A stretch of DNA of 64,000 nucleotides from Halobellus sp. LT62 (GTDB lineage Archaea; Halobacteriota; Halobacteria; Halobacteriales; Haloferacaceae): NCBI RefSeq assembly GCF_037031285.1, contig NZ_JAYEZO010000002.1:744001-808000 (forward strand), given 5' to 3'. Position 1 is the first letter of the stretch. Each line of letters begins with the position of its first letter. The notes beneath the pieces were generated by a model. The model did not search any database and was not told where the DNA came from. It was given only the letters and a program-made list of their open reading frames with translations. The position numbers and the translations under genes were made by a program. Of the stretch, positions 28,396 through 36,166 are shown piece by piece.

Positions 28396-29069
28396 GTACC
28401 GATATCGATGTCGTCTTTCTCGGCGTGAATGACGCCGGTATGCGAGTATACGAATGGCTCTGTGAACGTTCCGAGGTGTTCGTTCATTCTCTCCTCACTA
28501 CGGAGGAGCAACTGACCGTGATCAAAGACGCGGAGCCCGATATCGTTGTCTCGTGTGGCTACCGTCACATCGTACCGGAGTCGATCCTCGGCGTTCCGGA
28601 GATGGGCTGTCTAAACCTTCATCCAGCGTACCTTCCATACAATCGCGGGGCGAATCCTAACGTCTGGAGCATCGTTGAAGGGACGCCAGCGGGTGTGACG
28701 CTTCACTATATGGATTCATCCTTGGACACCGGCGACATCATTGCGCGTCGTGAGGTCGAACCCGACTTCGCGGACACCGGAAAAGATCTCTATCAGCGAC
28801 TCGAGGACGCTCAAGTCGATCTGTTTAAAGAGAATTGGCCGGACGTGATCAATGAAGACACCTCCGTTCTTGAACAAAAAGAAGATGAAGGAACGTACCA
28901 TCGAACTAATGAATTCGAAGAACTGTGTGAAATCGATGGAGAGGAGATGGTCCGAACGAGAGAGTTCTTGGATCGACTCCGTGCTCTCACTTTCCCGCCC
29001 CACGACAACGCGAGGATCGAAATCGACGACGAGACGTACTATATCGACATCGATATTCGGCGTGAATAA
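28392..29069 (+). CDS. Sugar N-formyltransferase (Fmt-like)
   Basis: 225 residues. The 10-formyltetrahydrofolate transferase signature is present: N75 and H77 in CLNLHPAYLPYNRG and the acidic residue in SSLDTGDIIARR (D112/D115), the three catalytic positions of the family. Length and placement resemble sugar N-formyltransferases acting on amino sugars rather than Fmt on Met-tRNA, which archaea lack. It overlaps the PseG-like gene by 4 bases. It likely formylates an amine of the UDP-diamino sugar before hydrolysis, taking the place of the missing PseH/LegH acetyltransferase. Its stop abuts the convergent synthase stop with no gap. Confidence 0.87.
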   Translation: MSTDIDVVFLGVNDAGMRVYEWLCERSEVFVHSLLTTEEQLTVIKDAEPDIVVSCGYRHIVPESILGVPEMGCLNLHPAYLPYNRGANPNVWSIVEGTPAGVTLHYMDSSLDTGDIIARREVEPDFADTGKDLYQRLEDAQVDLFKENWPDVINEDTSVLEQKEDEGTYHRTNEFEELCEIDGEEMVRTREFLDRLRALTFPPHDNARIEIDDETYYIDIDIRRE

Positions 29070-30122
29070 TTAGTCTCGATTGATGTCATCCCAATTGATA
29101 CCGGTACCCTGTGGAATGTCACGTAGCGCAGTCGTGCCGACGAGTTCGTCGTAGAATTTTGGATGGAGGCCGGACTCTTGTTCTCCCGGACGTAGTACTT
29201 TCATATTCTCTTCAGTTAACTCCTCTCCGGCGTCTATATCCCTGACCGTATGGATCGCGCGGCGCGCCTTCTCGTGGAGTTCCTGTTCCACCTCCAGAAC
29301 TCGCTTTTCTCCGGAGCCGAGAGAGGCCTCTGTGTCGCGGATCGCGGTCACCATCTGATCCAGTTCGTCAGGTTCAAGTGCGAACTCGTGGTCCGGCCCC
29401 TCCATCGATTTGTCCAGCGTGAAGTGCTTCTCGACGACACTGGCCCCAAGCACGGCAGCAGCCGACGGGGCAGTCACAGGATCAAGCGTGTGATCGGAGA
29501 GGCCTGTCGGAACGTCGAATTCATCTTGGAGCGTTTTGACGACGCTGACGTTGATCTCAGAGATCGGCGTCGGATACGCGGCGACACACTGTAACAAGAC
29601 GAGCTTGGAGGCCCCCGCTTCACGGAGCGCCGTTACCGATTCCGCCACCTCTTCCAACTCGTGAGCACCCGTAGACATAATGATCGGTTTGCCGGTGTCT
29701 GCGAGATATTCGAGAAACGGAATATGGCTGCTCGTGTAGGAAGCTACCTTCCACGCGGGAACGTACTCTTCGAGTTCTGCGGCGGATCGCTCGTCGAACG
29801 GCGTCGACATAAACTGGATCTCCCGATTGAGACAGTAGTCGTGTAGTTCAGGGATCCACTCGTAGGGCATTTCCATCGACTCGATGATCTCGTAGATACT
29901 CCGATCATCGTCGAGGTACTCGACCTCGCCGCTCTCCTCGACGTACAGATCTTTCGCTCGGAACGTCTGGAACTTCACCGCGTCGGCTCCGGCATCGACG
30001 GCGACGTCGATGAGTTCCTTCGCAATATCAAGATTCCCATTATGGTTCGACCCCGCCTCCGCGATCACGAACGCTGACTCATCTGGTCCGACGGGTTTGT
30101 CTCCGATGTGAAACTCGGCCAT
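29070..30122 (-). CDS. Nonulosonic acid synthase (NeuB/PseI/LegI family)
   Basis: 350 residues: a TIM-barrel NeuB domain (VIAEAGSNHNGNLDIAKELI, ADAVKFQTF, FMSTPFDERSAAELEEY, PIIMSTGAHELEEV, GLSDHTLDPVTAPSAAAVLGA, EKHFTLDKSMEGPDHEFAL) and a C-terminal SAF/antifreeze-like domain (about 285-350). It condenses phosphoenolpyruvate with the 6-carbon diamino sugar to form the 9-carbon acid. A TATA-like TTTTATTCG 26 bases upstream gives it a promoter of its own, in addition to possible readthrough from the aminotransferase gene. Confidence 0.95.
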   Translation of the reverse strand: MAEFHIGDKPVGPDESAFVIAEAGSNHNGNLDIAKELIDVAVDAGADAVKFQTFRAKDLYVEESGEVEYLDDDRSIYEIIESMEMPYEWIPELHDYCLNREIQFMSTPFDERSAAELEEYVPAWKVASYTSSHIPFLEYLADTGKPIIMSTGAHELEEVAESVTALREAGASKLVLLQCVAAYPTPISEINVSVVKTLQDEFDVPTGLSDHTLDPVTAPSAAAVLGASVVEKHFTLDKSMEGPDHEFALEPDELDQMVTAIRDTEASLGSGEKRVLEVEQELHEKARRAIHTVRDIDAGEELTEENMKVLRPGEQESGLHPKFYDELVGTTALRDIPQGTGINWDDINRD

Positions 30123-30143
30123 ACGGTTTTTGCCACGAGCAAA

Positions 30144-30152
30144 CGAATAAAA
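30144..30152 (-). promoter_or_regulatory. TATA box of the nonulosonate synthase gene
   Basis: TTTTATTCG on the minus strand is centred 26 bases before the ATG at 30122, predicting a leaderless message. It lies in the 107-base gap after the aminotransferase gene. Confidence 0.5.
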
Positions 30153-30229
30153 CCATCTGGTCAGATTATAACGCCTCGATACTTCGATCTCGAAGACAAA
30201 TAAGCCATCAAAAATGCTTTTTCAGTCTG

Positions 30230-31417
30230 TCACGCGTGGTATTCGTGTAATCGGTGCACAGCTGTGATCACATCCTCAACGTCTTGGTCGTCCATCTCTG
30301 CGTGGAGGGGGAGACTCACCAACCCCTCATACACACTCTCTGTCTGGGGAAATTGCCCTCGTTCGTATCCGAACTCTTCTTGGAAGTACGGATGGTAGTG
30401 AAGGGGAACATAATGGACTTGTACCCCTAGATTGTCTGCGTGCATCGCATTGACGAACTCCTTGCGGTCACATCCGAATTCCTCGCCGATTTCAACGGCG
30501 TACAGGTGATACATCGGATCCGCGTTAGTCGGCTCTGGTGGCGTTCGGAGTCCAAGGACCTCAGAGAACGCCTCATCGTATGCTGAGATAATCTCGTAAC
30601 GACGAGTCTTGAATGTTTCAAGCCGATCTAGTTGAGCAAGCCCGAGCGCCGCTTGGATATCCGTAATGTTGTAGTTGTACCCGACGCCTTCTACCACTTG
30701 ATACCAAGGCTCGTTATCGTGGCCCTCTGGATTGTAGTCCATCTCGAACGACCGTAGTCGCCGTAACCGTTCTGCGAGTTCCTCGTTGTCTGTCACGACC
30801 ATCCCCCCCTCTCCAGTCGTAATATTCTTTACTGGATGAAAACTGAAGACAGCCATATCACGCTGCACGCCGATCGGCTCACCATTCCATATGCCGCCGA
30901 ATGCGTGACAAGCGTCCCAGATTACGGTCAGGTCGTGTTCATCGGCGATGTTAAGGAGTCCCTCGATATCCGCCGGATGTCCCGCATAATGCATTGGTAT
31001 GATCCCCTCGGTATCTGGAGAGGTTTGTCCACGAACCGCCTCTGGGTCGAGCGTTCGTCGGTGCGGGTCGATATCAGCAAATACTGGTGTCGCTCCACAG
31101 TACGTCGCCGCGTGTGCTGTCGAGACGAACGTTAGGGGGGTCGTGATTACTTCATCCCCGAGTCCGAATCCGGCCGCACGCCCCGCAAGGTGAAGCGCTG
31201 TCGTCCCAGATGTCGTCGCAATCGCGTGGTCAACACCAACGAGATCTGCCACCCTTTCCTCGAAAGCTTCGACGGTCGGTCCACGCGTGATGTAGTCGCC
31301 TTCTATCCCTTCAACAACTGCTTGCTTTTCACTCTCGCTGATGCTCTGTGAGCCGTACCCCAACAATTCGTCACGGATCGGTTCACCACCGTAGAATGCC
31401 GGCTCTTCTCCCGTCAT
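30230..31417 (-). CDS. DegT/DnrJ/EryC1 PLP-dependent sugar aminotransferase (PseC/LegC-like)
   Basis: 395 residues. PLP-binding features: TTSGTTALHLAGRAAG, TPLTFVSTAHA, VIWDACHAFGG (Asp for the pyridine N), and the Schiff-base Lys in FSFHPVKNITTGEGGMVVT. YNITDIQAALGLAQLDRL is characteristic of PseC-like enzymes. It should aminate the 4-keto-6-deoxy UDP-HexNAc made by the dehydratase. The start at 31417 gives an ATGA overlap with the upstream SDR; longer in-frame starts would run into that gene. Confidence 0.92.
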   Translation of the reverse strand: MTGEEPAFYGGEPIRDELLGYGSQSISESEKQAVVEGIEGDYITRGPTVEAFEERVADLVGVDHAIATTSGTTALHLAGRAAGFGLGDEVITTPLTFVSTAHAATYCGATPVFADIDPHRRTLDPEAVRGQTSPDTEGIIPMHYAGHPADIEGLLNIADEHDLTVIWDACHAFGGIWNGEPIGVQRDMAVFSFHPVKNITTGEGGMVVTDNEELAERLRRLRSFEMDYNPEGHDNEPWYQVVEGVGYNYNITDIQAALGLAQLDRLETFKTRRYEIISAYDEAFSEVLGLRTPPEPTNADPMYHLYAVEIGEEFGCDRKEFVNAMHADNLGVQVHYVPLHYHPYFQEEFGYERGQFPQTESVYEGLVSLPLHAEMDDQDVEDVITAVHRLHEYHA

Positions 31418-32367
31418 CCAGACATATCCTCGCGCTCGCGTAGCCATTTCCGGAGGCGGGAAACCCCCTCTTCCAGTGTGACCTCTGGTTCCCAATCAAG
31501 TATTTCATTCGCCTTTGAGGGGTCACAAAGCAGCTTTTGTACCTCACTCTGCGGGTGATGATGTTCCACGTGGGTGATTTCTGTCCCATCAGTCGCAATC
31601 AGCTCTGCAAGTTCGTTGATCGATACGTCAGTTCCTGTACCTGCGTTGATCACTTCACCGATTGTCTCGTCGCTGAACGTTCCCTCAACGATGAATCGAG
31701 CGCAGTCGGTCGCATACAGTAGATCCCGTGTCTGGGTTCCGTCACCAAATATCTTTAGAGCATCTCCTCGGATGTCTCGGCTGGTGAAGATTGATACGAC
31801 ACCACCCGCCATCCCTGTCTTCTGGTACGGGCCATAGGTGTTGAACGGACGCAGTATAGTGATCGGAAGATCATACCCGTGGGAGTAGCCCTCAGCCAAG
31901 TCCTCAGCAGCTAACTTCGACCCGGCGTATGGTGAGGCGGGCTTCGTCGGATGGGTTTCGTTGATCCCGACCTTGGAGTCGGTCATATCGTACACCATAC
32001 AGGTACCAACGAGTCCAAGTCTAGTATTAGTTCTCCGACATACTTCGAGAACGTTCTGAGTACCGATCACGTTCGACTCGAAGTGTGCCTCTGGATCTTC
32101 TAGACTCTCTTGTACATCGATCTCAGCTGCGAGATGAACACACTTGTCCACGCCGTGTTCGAATAGTTGACTAATATCGGATCTGGATCGAACGTCGCCC
32201 TCGTTGATATGGAACGCCTCATTGTCTCGGAACTCTTCGATGTTACGTTCGGAGCCATTCGAGAAGTCATCAAGTCCGTAGACCGTGTGTCCCCGATCGA
32301 GGAGCTCCGCTACGACCCAACGACCGATGAATCCCGCAGCACCGGTAACCGCGACTGTTTCACTCAT
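31414..32367 (-). CDS. Extended SDR, LegB-like NAD-dependent dehydratase/epimerase
   Basis: 317 residues: GAAGFIGRW NAD-binding loop, HLAAEIDVQESLEDP, a catalytic Tyr/Lys pair in SPYAGSKLAAEDL, ILRPFNTYGPYQ, and a C-terminal SEVQKLLCDPSKANEIL segment that I associate with LegB-type retaining 4,6-dehydratases. The normally conserved S-T/S-x-E-VYG strand reads LVGTCMVYDMTD, lacking the Glu of classical dehydratases, so an epimerase role is equally possible. The start at 32367 overlaps the upstream gene by 8 bases. It lies between the 4,6-dehydratase and the aminotransferase genes. Confidence 0.85.
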   Translation of the reverse strand: MSETVAVTGAAGFIGRWVVAELLDRGHTVYGLDDFSNGSERNIEEFRDNEAFHINEGDVRSRSDISQLFEHGVDKCVHLAAEIDVQESLEDPEAHFESNVIGTQNVLEVCRRTNTRLGLVGTCMVYDMTDSKVGINETHPTKPASPYAGSKLAAEDLAEGYSHGYDLPITILRPFNTYGPYQKTGMAGGVVSIFTSRDIRGDALKIFGDGTQTRDLLYATDCARFIVEGTFSDETIGEVINAGTGTDVSINELAELIATDGTEITHVEHHHPQSEVQKLLCDPSKANEILDWEPEVTLEEGVSRLRKWLREREDMSG

Positions 32368-33382
32368 TGGTTTTCTCGATAGAATCATCCGTCTCTAGGA
32401 GTGAGATGATTTCGCTTTTCGATAGCATATTCTCGTCCTTCGAGGATAGAACGACATCGTCTACTTCCTCGAACCCCTCTGGCGGGTCCGGTGTCCGAGT
32501 TTCGGTCGCCTCCGGGAGGATCGCATACATAGAGCCGTTTTCGTAGGCGCGCCGGGACTCGCGTTCGGTCATAATTTCCTCGTGGAATGTTTCGCCCGGA
32601 CGGGGACCTATTACCTCTATATCGATATCCTCTGGCGTGTAACCATACCGCGGTGCGAGAGTCTCAATCATCGCATCTGCCAAGTCTGGGATCCGGATTG
32701 CCGGCATCTTGTAAACAAACACCTCACCACCCGCCGTCTTTTTGGCTGCCCCGGTGACGAGATCGAATACATCATCGTACGTGAGGAAAAACCGGGTCAT
32801 ACGTTCATCAGTCAGGGTGACTGGGCCACCCTCTCGGATTTGTTCGGTAAAGAGCGGGATCACAGACTGTGAGGACTTGATCACGTTCCCGAACCGAACC
32901 GACGCGAGATCGATGTCACTCTCACCGCTGTAGGTGTTTCCGGCCGTGACGAGCTTCTCTCCGAGCAATTTCGTGGTCCCCATCGTGTTGGCCGGATGAA
33001 CTGCCTTGTCACTGCTCGTGAATACGAAGCGGTCGACATTCGCATCAATGGCCGCATCCACGACGTTTTGAAGTCCGACTGCGTTTGTCTTTACCGCCTC
33101 AAAAGGATTGTATTCACAGATATCCACATGTTTCATCGCGGCCATATGTATGACTAGATCTACACCATCCATTGCTCGTGAAAGACGATCACTATCCCGA
33201 ATATTTCCGGCAAAGAACCGACAGCGGTTGTCAGAAACGTCAGATTTCAATGATGCCAATCCGGGTTCGCTGTTGTCAAGGATTCGGAGAGACTGTGGAT
33301 TTCGGTCAAGTAACTGCGGAACGAGGGACCGACCTACCGACCCCGATCCACCGGTTAACAGCACGGTGTTGTCGCTAATCAT
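32360..33382 (-). CDS. UDP-N-acetylglucosamine 4,6-dehydratase (PseB-like)
   Basis: This 340-residue short-type polysaccharide-biosynthesis SDR has LLTGGSGSVGRSLVPQL, HMAAMKHVDICEYNPFEAVKTN, the catalytic SSDKAVHPANTMGTTKLLGE (Asp/Lys in SDK, Lys in TTK), VRFGNVIKSSQSVIP and RMTRFFLT. The length fits PseB rather than the double-domain CapD proteins. It starts nonulosonate synthesis by oxidising and dehydrating UDP-GlcNAc. It is the first gene of the leftward operon. No strong TATA box is visible upstream. Confidence 0.9.
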   Translation of the reverse strand: MISDNTVLLTGGSGSVGRSLVPQLLDRNPQSLRILDNSEPGLASLKSDVSDNRCRFFAGNIRDSDRLSRAMDGVDLVIHMAAMKHVDICEYNPFEAVKTNAVGLQNVVDAAIDANVDRFVFTSSDKAVHPANTMGTTKLLGEKLVTAGNTYSGESDIDLASVRFGNVIKSSQSVIPLFTEQIREGGPVTLTDERMTRFFLTYDDVFDLVTGAAKKTAGGEVFVYKMPAIRIPDLADAMIETLAPRYGYTPEDIDIEVIGPRPGETFHEEIMTERESRRAYENGSMYAILPEATETRTPDPPEGFEEVDDVVLSSKDENMLSKSEIISLLETDDSIEKTNE

Positions 33383-33790
33383 CTACCCCATATCTTTGAA
33401 ACGGTACGTATCAAGTTATTGAATTCGTTTGCTACCTCATAGTAATGTTTTGTTTGGAGTATGAATCCGGCATCATATACTAGTACTATACTTCGGCTGT
33501 TTCAGGCCTAACGTTGCTGAGTAAGTACGCGAATAGTGATCTGCGATGTTTGAATTCTTGAGAAAGAGAAACATTTCGTTGACAGTGCCGTTTTTTAGTT
33601 GACGGTGCCCCGTGGCTGCAGGCAGCCAAGCGTTTTAATTTGCATTGATTCCAACACCTTACCTATGGGAATCGGAACACGGTTAAACGCGCTTTCAAAG
33701 TGCTCCAACGTCGACCCCCCGAAAATTTTGCTAACTACTTTGGACCACATTCAGACAGATACCGTAGATCAGATTCGCTACTGAGATCCG
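33383..33790. other. Intergenic region between divergent genes, no gene recognised
   Basis: This stretch contains a strong short hairpin (TGGCTGC, loop AG, GCAGCCA; 33613-33628) followed by AAGCGTTTTAATTT, which could end a rightward transcript. A small open frame at 33665-33784 has no recognisable similarity and no promoter. Composition is mixed, and it may contain decayed mobile DNA. Confidence 0.35.
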
Positions 33791-33800
33791 TTTAAATTAT
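33791..33800 (+). promoter_or_regulatory. TATA box upstream of the flippase leader ORF
   Basis: TTTAAATTAT is centred about 29 bases before an ATG at 33825, the spacing expected for a leaderless transcript beginning at that codon and running into the flippase gene. Confidence 0.5.
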
Positions 33801-33824
33801 ACTCTGTCGGTGATCGATCCGATT

Positions 33825-33917
33825 ATGAACTTGCGAATGGGAGTTATCAAGGATCATCTCTCTAGACACCCGTGGACGGCTGTGACGCGGAACCGCCGAC
33901 AGTCCCTCCACCAATGA
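33825..33917 (+). CDS. 30-codon leader ORF coupled to the flippase gene
   Basis: A short frame starting ATG at 33825 encodes a basic peptide (MNLRMGVIKDHLSRHPW... ending RQSLHQ) and stops with TGA at 33915-33917, inside ATGA, whose ATG is the flippase start. Its ATG is at the leaderless distance from a good TATA box. This arrangement suggests translational coupling or a leader peptide. No family is recognised, and the peptide may matter only as a ribosome-delivery device. Confidence 0.4.
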   Translation: MNLRMGVIKDHLSRHPWTAVTRNRRQSLHQ

Positions 33918-35335
33918 GAATTGGCCAAACCTCCTTCGTCGTCTTCGCGTCGAAGCTTGTCGGCTCCGCGCTCGGCTTCGTGGCCACATTGTACTTCGCG
34001 CGGACACTCGGTGCCGCGGTACTCGGCCAGTACGCGCTCGTCCTCGCACTCGTCGCGTGGCTCTCCTTAGCTGGCAATCTCGGCATCTCCTCGGCGATAA
34101 CCAAACGGATGAGCGAGGGGACAGACCCCGACGCGTATCTAGCCGCCGGAGCGACGGTCATCGGTGCGCTCGGTCTCGGTCTCAGCGTTCTCGTCCTCAT
34201 CTTCGCCGACGCGGTAAACGCCTATGTCGGCGAACCGATCGCGTCGCTCGTCGTCGCGCTCCTCCTCGTGGGGCTCTTCCGAGCGCTCACCAGCGCCGCA
34301 CTCAACGGCGAGCGGAAGGTCCACCTCACGGGGCTACTCTCCCCGATCTGGATCGCCGTCCGGAGCCTCGTCCAGATCGGACTCGTCGTCGTCGGCTTCG
34401 GGCTCGTCGGGATGCTCGCGGGCTACGCGGTCGCGACGCTTCTCATCGCCGTGATCAGCCTCGCGCTCGTGTCCGCCGGACTCGTCCGCCCCGCCCGAGA
34501 GCATTTCGAGAACCTCTACGAGTACGCGAAGTTCTCGTGGCTCGGGGGCCTCCAGTCCCGCTCGTTCAACGACGTCGATGTCCTTCTTCTCGGCGTCTTC
34601 GTCCAGTCCTCGCTCGTCGGCGTCTACTCCGCGGCGTGGAGCGTCGCACAGTTTCTCACCCTCTTCGATTCGGCGGTAAGTTCGACGCTCTTCCCGGAGC
34701 TCAGTCGTGCCGACGCCGAAGATAACCGGCGGGCCGTCGCCGACCTCGTCGAACAGTCGCTGACGTACGGCGGGCTCATCCTCATCCCGGGGCTCTTCGG
34801 CGGCGTCCTCTTGGGTGAGCGAATCTTGCGGATCTACGGCCCGGAGTTCGTCCAGGGGGCGTCGGTTCTCTGGATCCTCGTCCTCGCGACGCTGGTGTAC
34901 GGCTACCAGAAACAGCTTCTGAACGCGCTGAACGGCATCGATAAACCAAAGGCTGCGTTCCGGATCAACGCCGCGTTCATCGCGACCAACGTCGTCTTGA
35001 ACGTCGTGTTGATTTCCGCGCTCGGCGTCGTCGGCGCGGCGATCGCCACGGCGCTGTCGGCCGGCGTCGGGACGGCGCTCGCGCTCTCGACGCTGCGCTC
35101 GGAAGTCGACTTCGCCGTCCCCTCCGGCGAGATCCTCCGACAGTTCGCCGCGGCGACGACGATGGCGCTCGCGGTCGTCGGAAGCGAGACCGTCATCGAA
35201 ACGGCGACCGGCCTCAATCACAACTTCGCGACCGTGGTGCTCCTCGTGGTCGTCGGCGCGGGGACCTACTTCCTCTCGCTGCTCGGCATCTCGGAGACGT
35301 TCCGGACGACGGTTCGCGAGAACAGTCCACTGTGA
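33914..35335 (+). CDS. Wzx/AglR-like polysaccharide flippase
   Basis: 473 residues with about 12-14 predicted membrane helices and the N-terminal signature SFVVFASKLVGSALGFVATL of the oligosaccharide flippase (MATE/MVF-like) superfamily. AKFSWLGGLQSRSFNDVDVL and GVYSAAWSVAQFL are typical. It probably flips the lipid-linked glycan or a dolichol-phosphate sugar across the membrane for AglB. The start at 33914 fits the family; a GTG at 33872 would add 14 residues. The gene returns to high GC content, unlike the AT-rich blocks. Confidence 0.92.
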   Translation: MRIGQTSFVVFASKLVGSALGFVATLYFARTLGAAVLGQYALVLALVAWLSLAGNLGISSAITKRMSEGTDPDAYLAAGATVIGALGLGLSVLVLIFADAVNAYVGEPIASLVVALLLVGLFRALTSAALNGERKVHLTGLLSPIWIAVRSLVQIGLVVVGFGLVGMLAGYAVATLLIAVISLALVSAGLVRPAREHFENLYEYAKFSWLGGLQSRSFNDVDVLLLGVFVQSSLVGVYSAAWSVAQFLTLFDSAVSSTLFPELSRADAEDNRRAVADLVEQSLTYGGLILIPGLFGGVLLGERILRIYGPEFVQGASVLWILVLATLVYGYQKQLLNALNGIDKPKAAFRINAAFIATNVVLNVVLISALGVVGAAIATALSAGVGTALALSTLRSEVDFAVPSGEILRQFAAATTMALAVVGSETVIETATGLNHNFATVVLLVVVGAGTYFLSLLGISETFRTTVRENSPL

Positions 35336-35422
35336 TCGTCCCGTGGCGGTTACGGGCCGCTACACCGGAACAACGCTCACAGTGTTATCGGTAACCCGGT
35401 GGAAAGAGTTACCTATCTATCG

Positions 35423-35437
35423 ACCGGATCTTCCGGT
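35423..35437. promoter_or_regulatory. 15-bp palindrome before the vapB-like start, probable operator
   Basis: ACCGGATCTTCCGGT (perfect 6-bp arms, 3-bp centre) ends one base before the antitoxin ATG and lies between it and a TATA-like AGTTACCTA near 35407-35415. Ribbon-helix-helix antitoxins usually repress their own operon at such palindromes. Confidence 0.5.
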
Positions 35438-35713
35438 ATGTCCACCGCAGTAAAGGTCGATGAGGGGGCGAAATCCCGGTTGGAGGAGCTGCAGGCCGAG
35501 ATACGCCTTCGAACGGGAACGAAGGTCACCCAGCAGGAGCTCCTGACGCGTTTGATCGACGACGCCTACGAATCTCGTGAGGACGTCATCGATTCCTTCC
35601 GGCGATCGACTGTCCCGCTTTCCGACGCCGAAAAAGCGGCAATGCGGAAGGGACGTATCAGTTCGGGAGTCGAAACTGACGAGGACGATATCGACGAGAT
35701 ACTGTACGGATGA
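35438..35713 (+). CDS. VapB-like antitoxin, ribbon-helix-helix type
   Basis: 91 residues. The N-terminal half (VKVDEGAKSRLEELQAEI, TGTKVTQQELLTRLIDDAYE) fits a ribbon-helix-helix DNA-binding fold; the charged C-terminal tail (about 60-91) would bind and block the toxin. It overlaps the toxin gene by 4 bases (ATGA), the standard antitoxin-first order. Start 35438 is preceded by a perfect palindrome that is a likely autoregulatory site. Confidence 0.82.
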   Translation: MSTAVKVDEGAKSRLEELQAEIRLRTGTKVTQQELLTRLIDDAYESREDVIDSFRRSTVPLSDAEKAAMRKGRISSGVETDEDDIDEILYG

Positions 35714-36141
35714 CGGTCCTCGTCGACACAGGAGTTCTATATGCCGAACACGATACCGATGCGACGAGACACGAGACGGCGGCAGACGCGCTCGAAACCG
35801 TCTACGACGGCGAGCTCGGCCATCCGTATATCAGCGACTACGTGTTCGACGAGGCGATCACGCTGGCACGCAGGCGAACGGGGTCGTTCTCCTCGGCAAA
35901 GCGACTGAGCGATCGACTCCGCGGTCGAGATGTGTATCCTCGCGTGTTCGAGATGCAGTACGTCACGGCGGCAGTCTTTGCCGACGCGGTGAACGTCTTC
36001 GAGCAGTACGACGATCAGCAACTGAGTTTCACGGACGCGACGATTGTCGCGTTGGTCGAACGGTACGACATCGACCGAGTCTTGAGTTTCGACGGCGATT
36101 TCGACGGTATCGTCGATCGGATAGATCCAGCCGACCTGTAG
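35710..36141 (+). CDS. VapC-like PIN-domain toxin
   Basis: 143 residues. PIN-domain acidic residues are in MTVLVDTGVLYAEHDTD (Asp6), SDYVFDEAI (Asp/Glu), SFTDATIVALVERYDIDRVLSFDGDFD (Asp residues of the metal site). Members are Mg-dependent RNases, often acting on tRNA or rRNA. It is coupled to the upstream antitoxin. Location inside a variable glycosylation island fits a stabilising module. Confidence 0.9.
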   Translation: MTVLVDTGVLYAEHDTDATRHETAADALETVYDGELGHPYISDYVFDEAITLARRRTGSFSSAKRLSDRLRGRDVYPRVFEMQYVTAAVFADAVNVFEQYDDQQLSFTDATIVALVERYDIDRVLSFDGDFDGIVDRIDPADL

Positions 36142-36166
36142 ACTCTCGAGTAGGTGGACGGTTACG

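Noticed and set aside
28392-29069. Methionyl-tRNA formyltransferase
   Set aside because: Too short for Fmt, lacks its C-terminal tRNA-binding domain, and archaea do not formylate initiator Met; the operon points to an amino-sugar substrate.
33599-33784. Small plus-strand ORF before the flippase
   Set aside because: No promoter at a sensible distance and no recognised family; not strong enough to call a gene.
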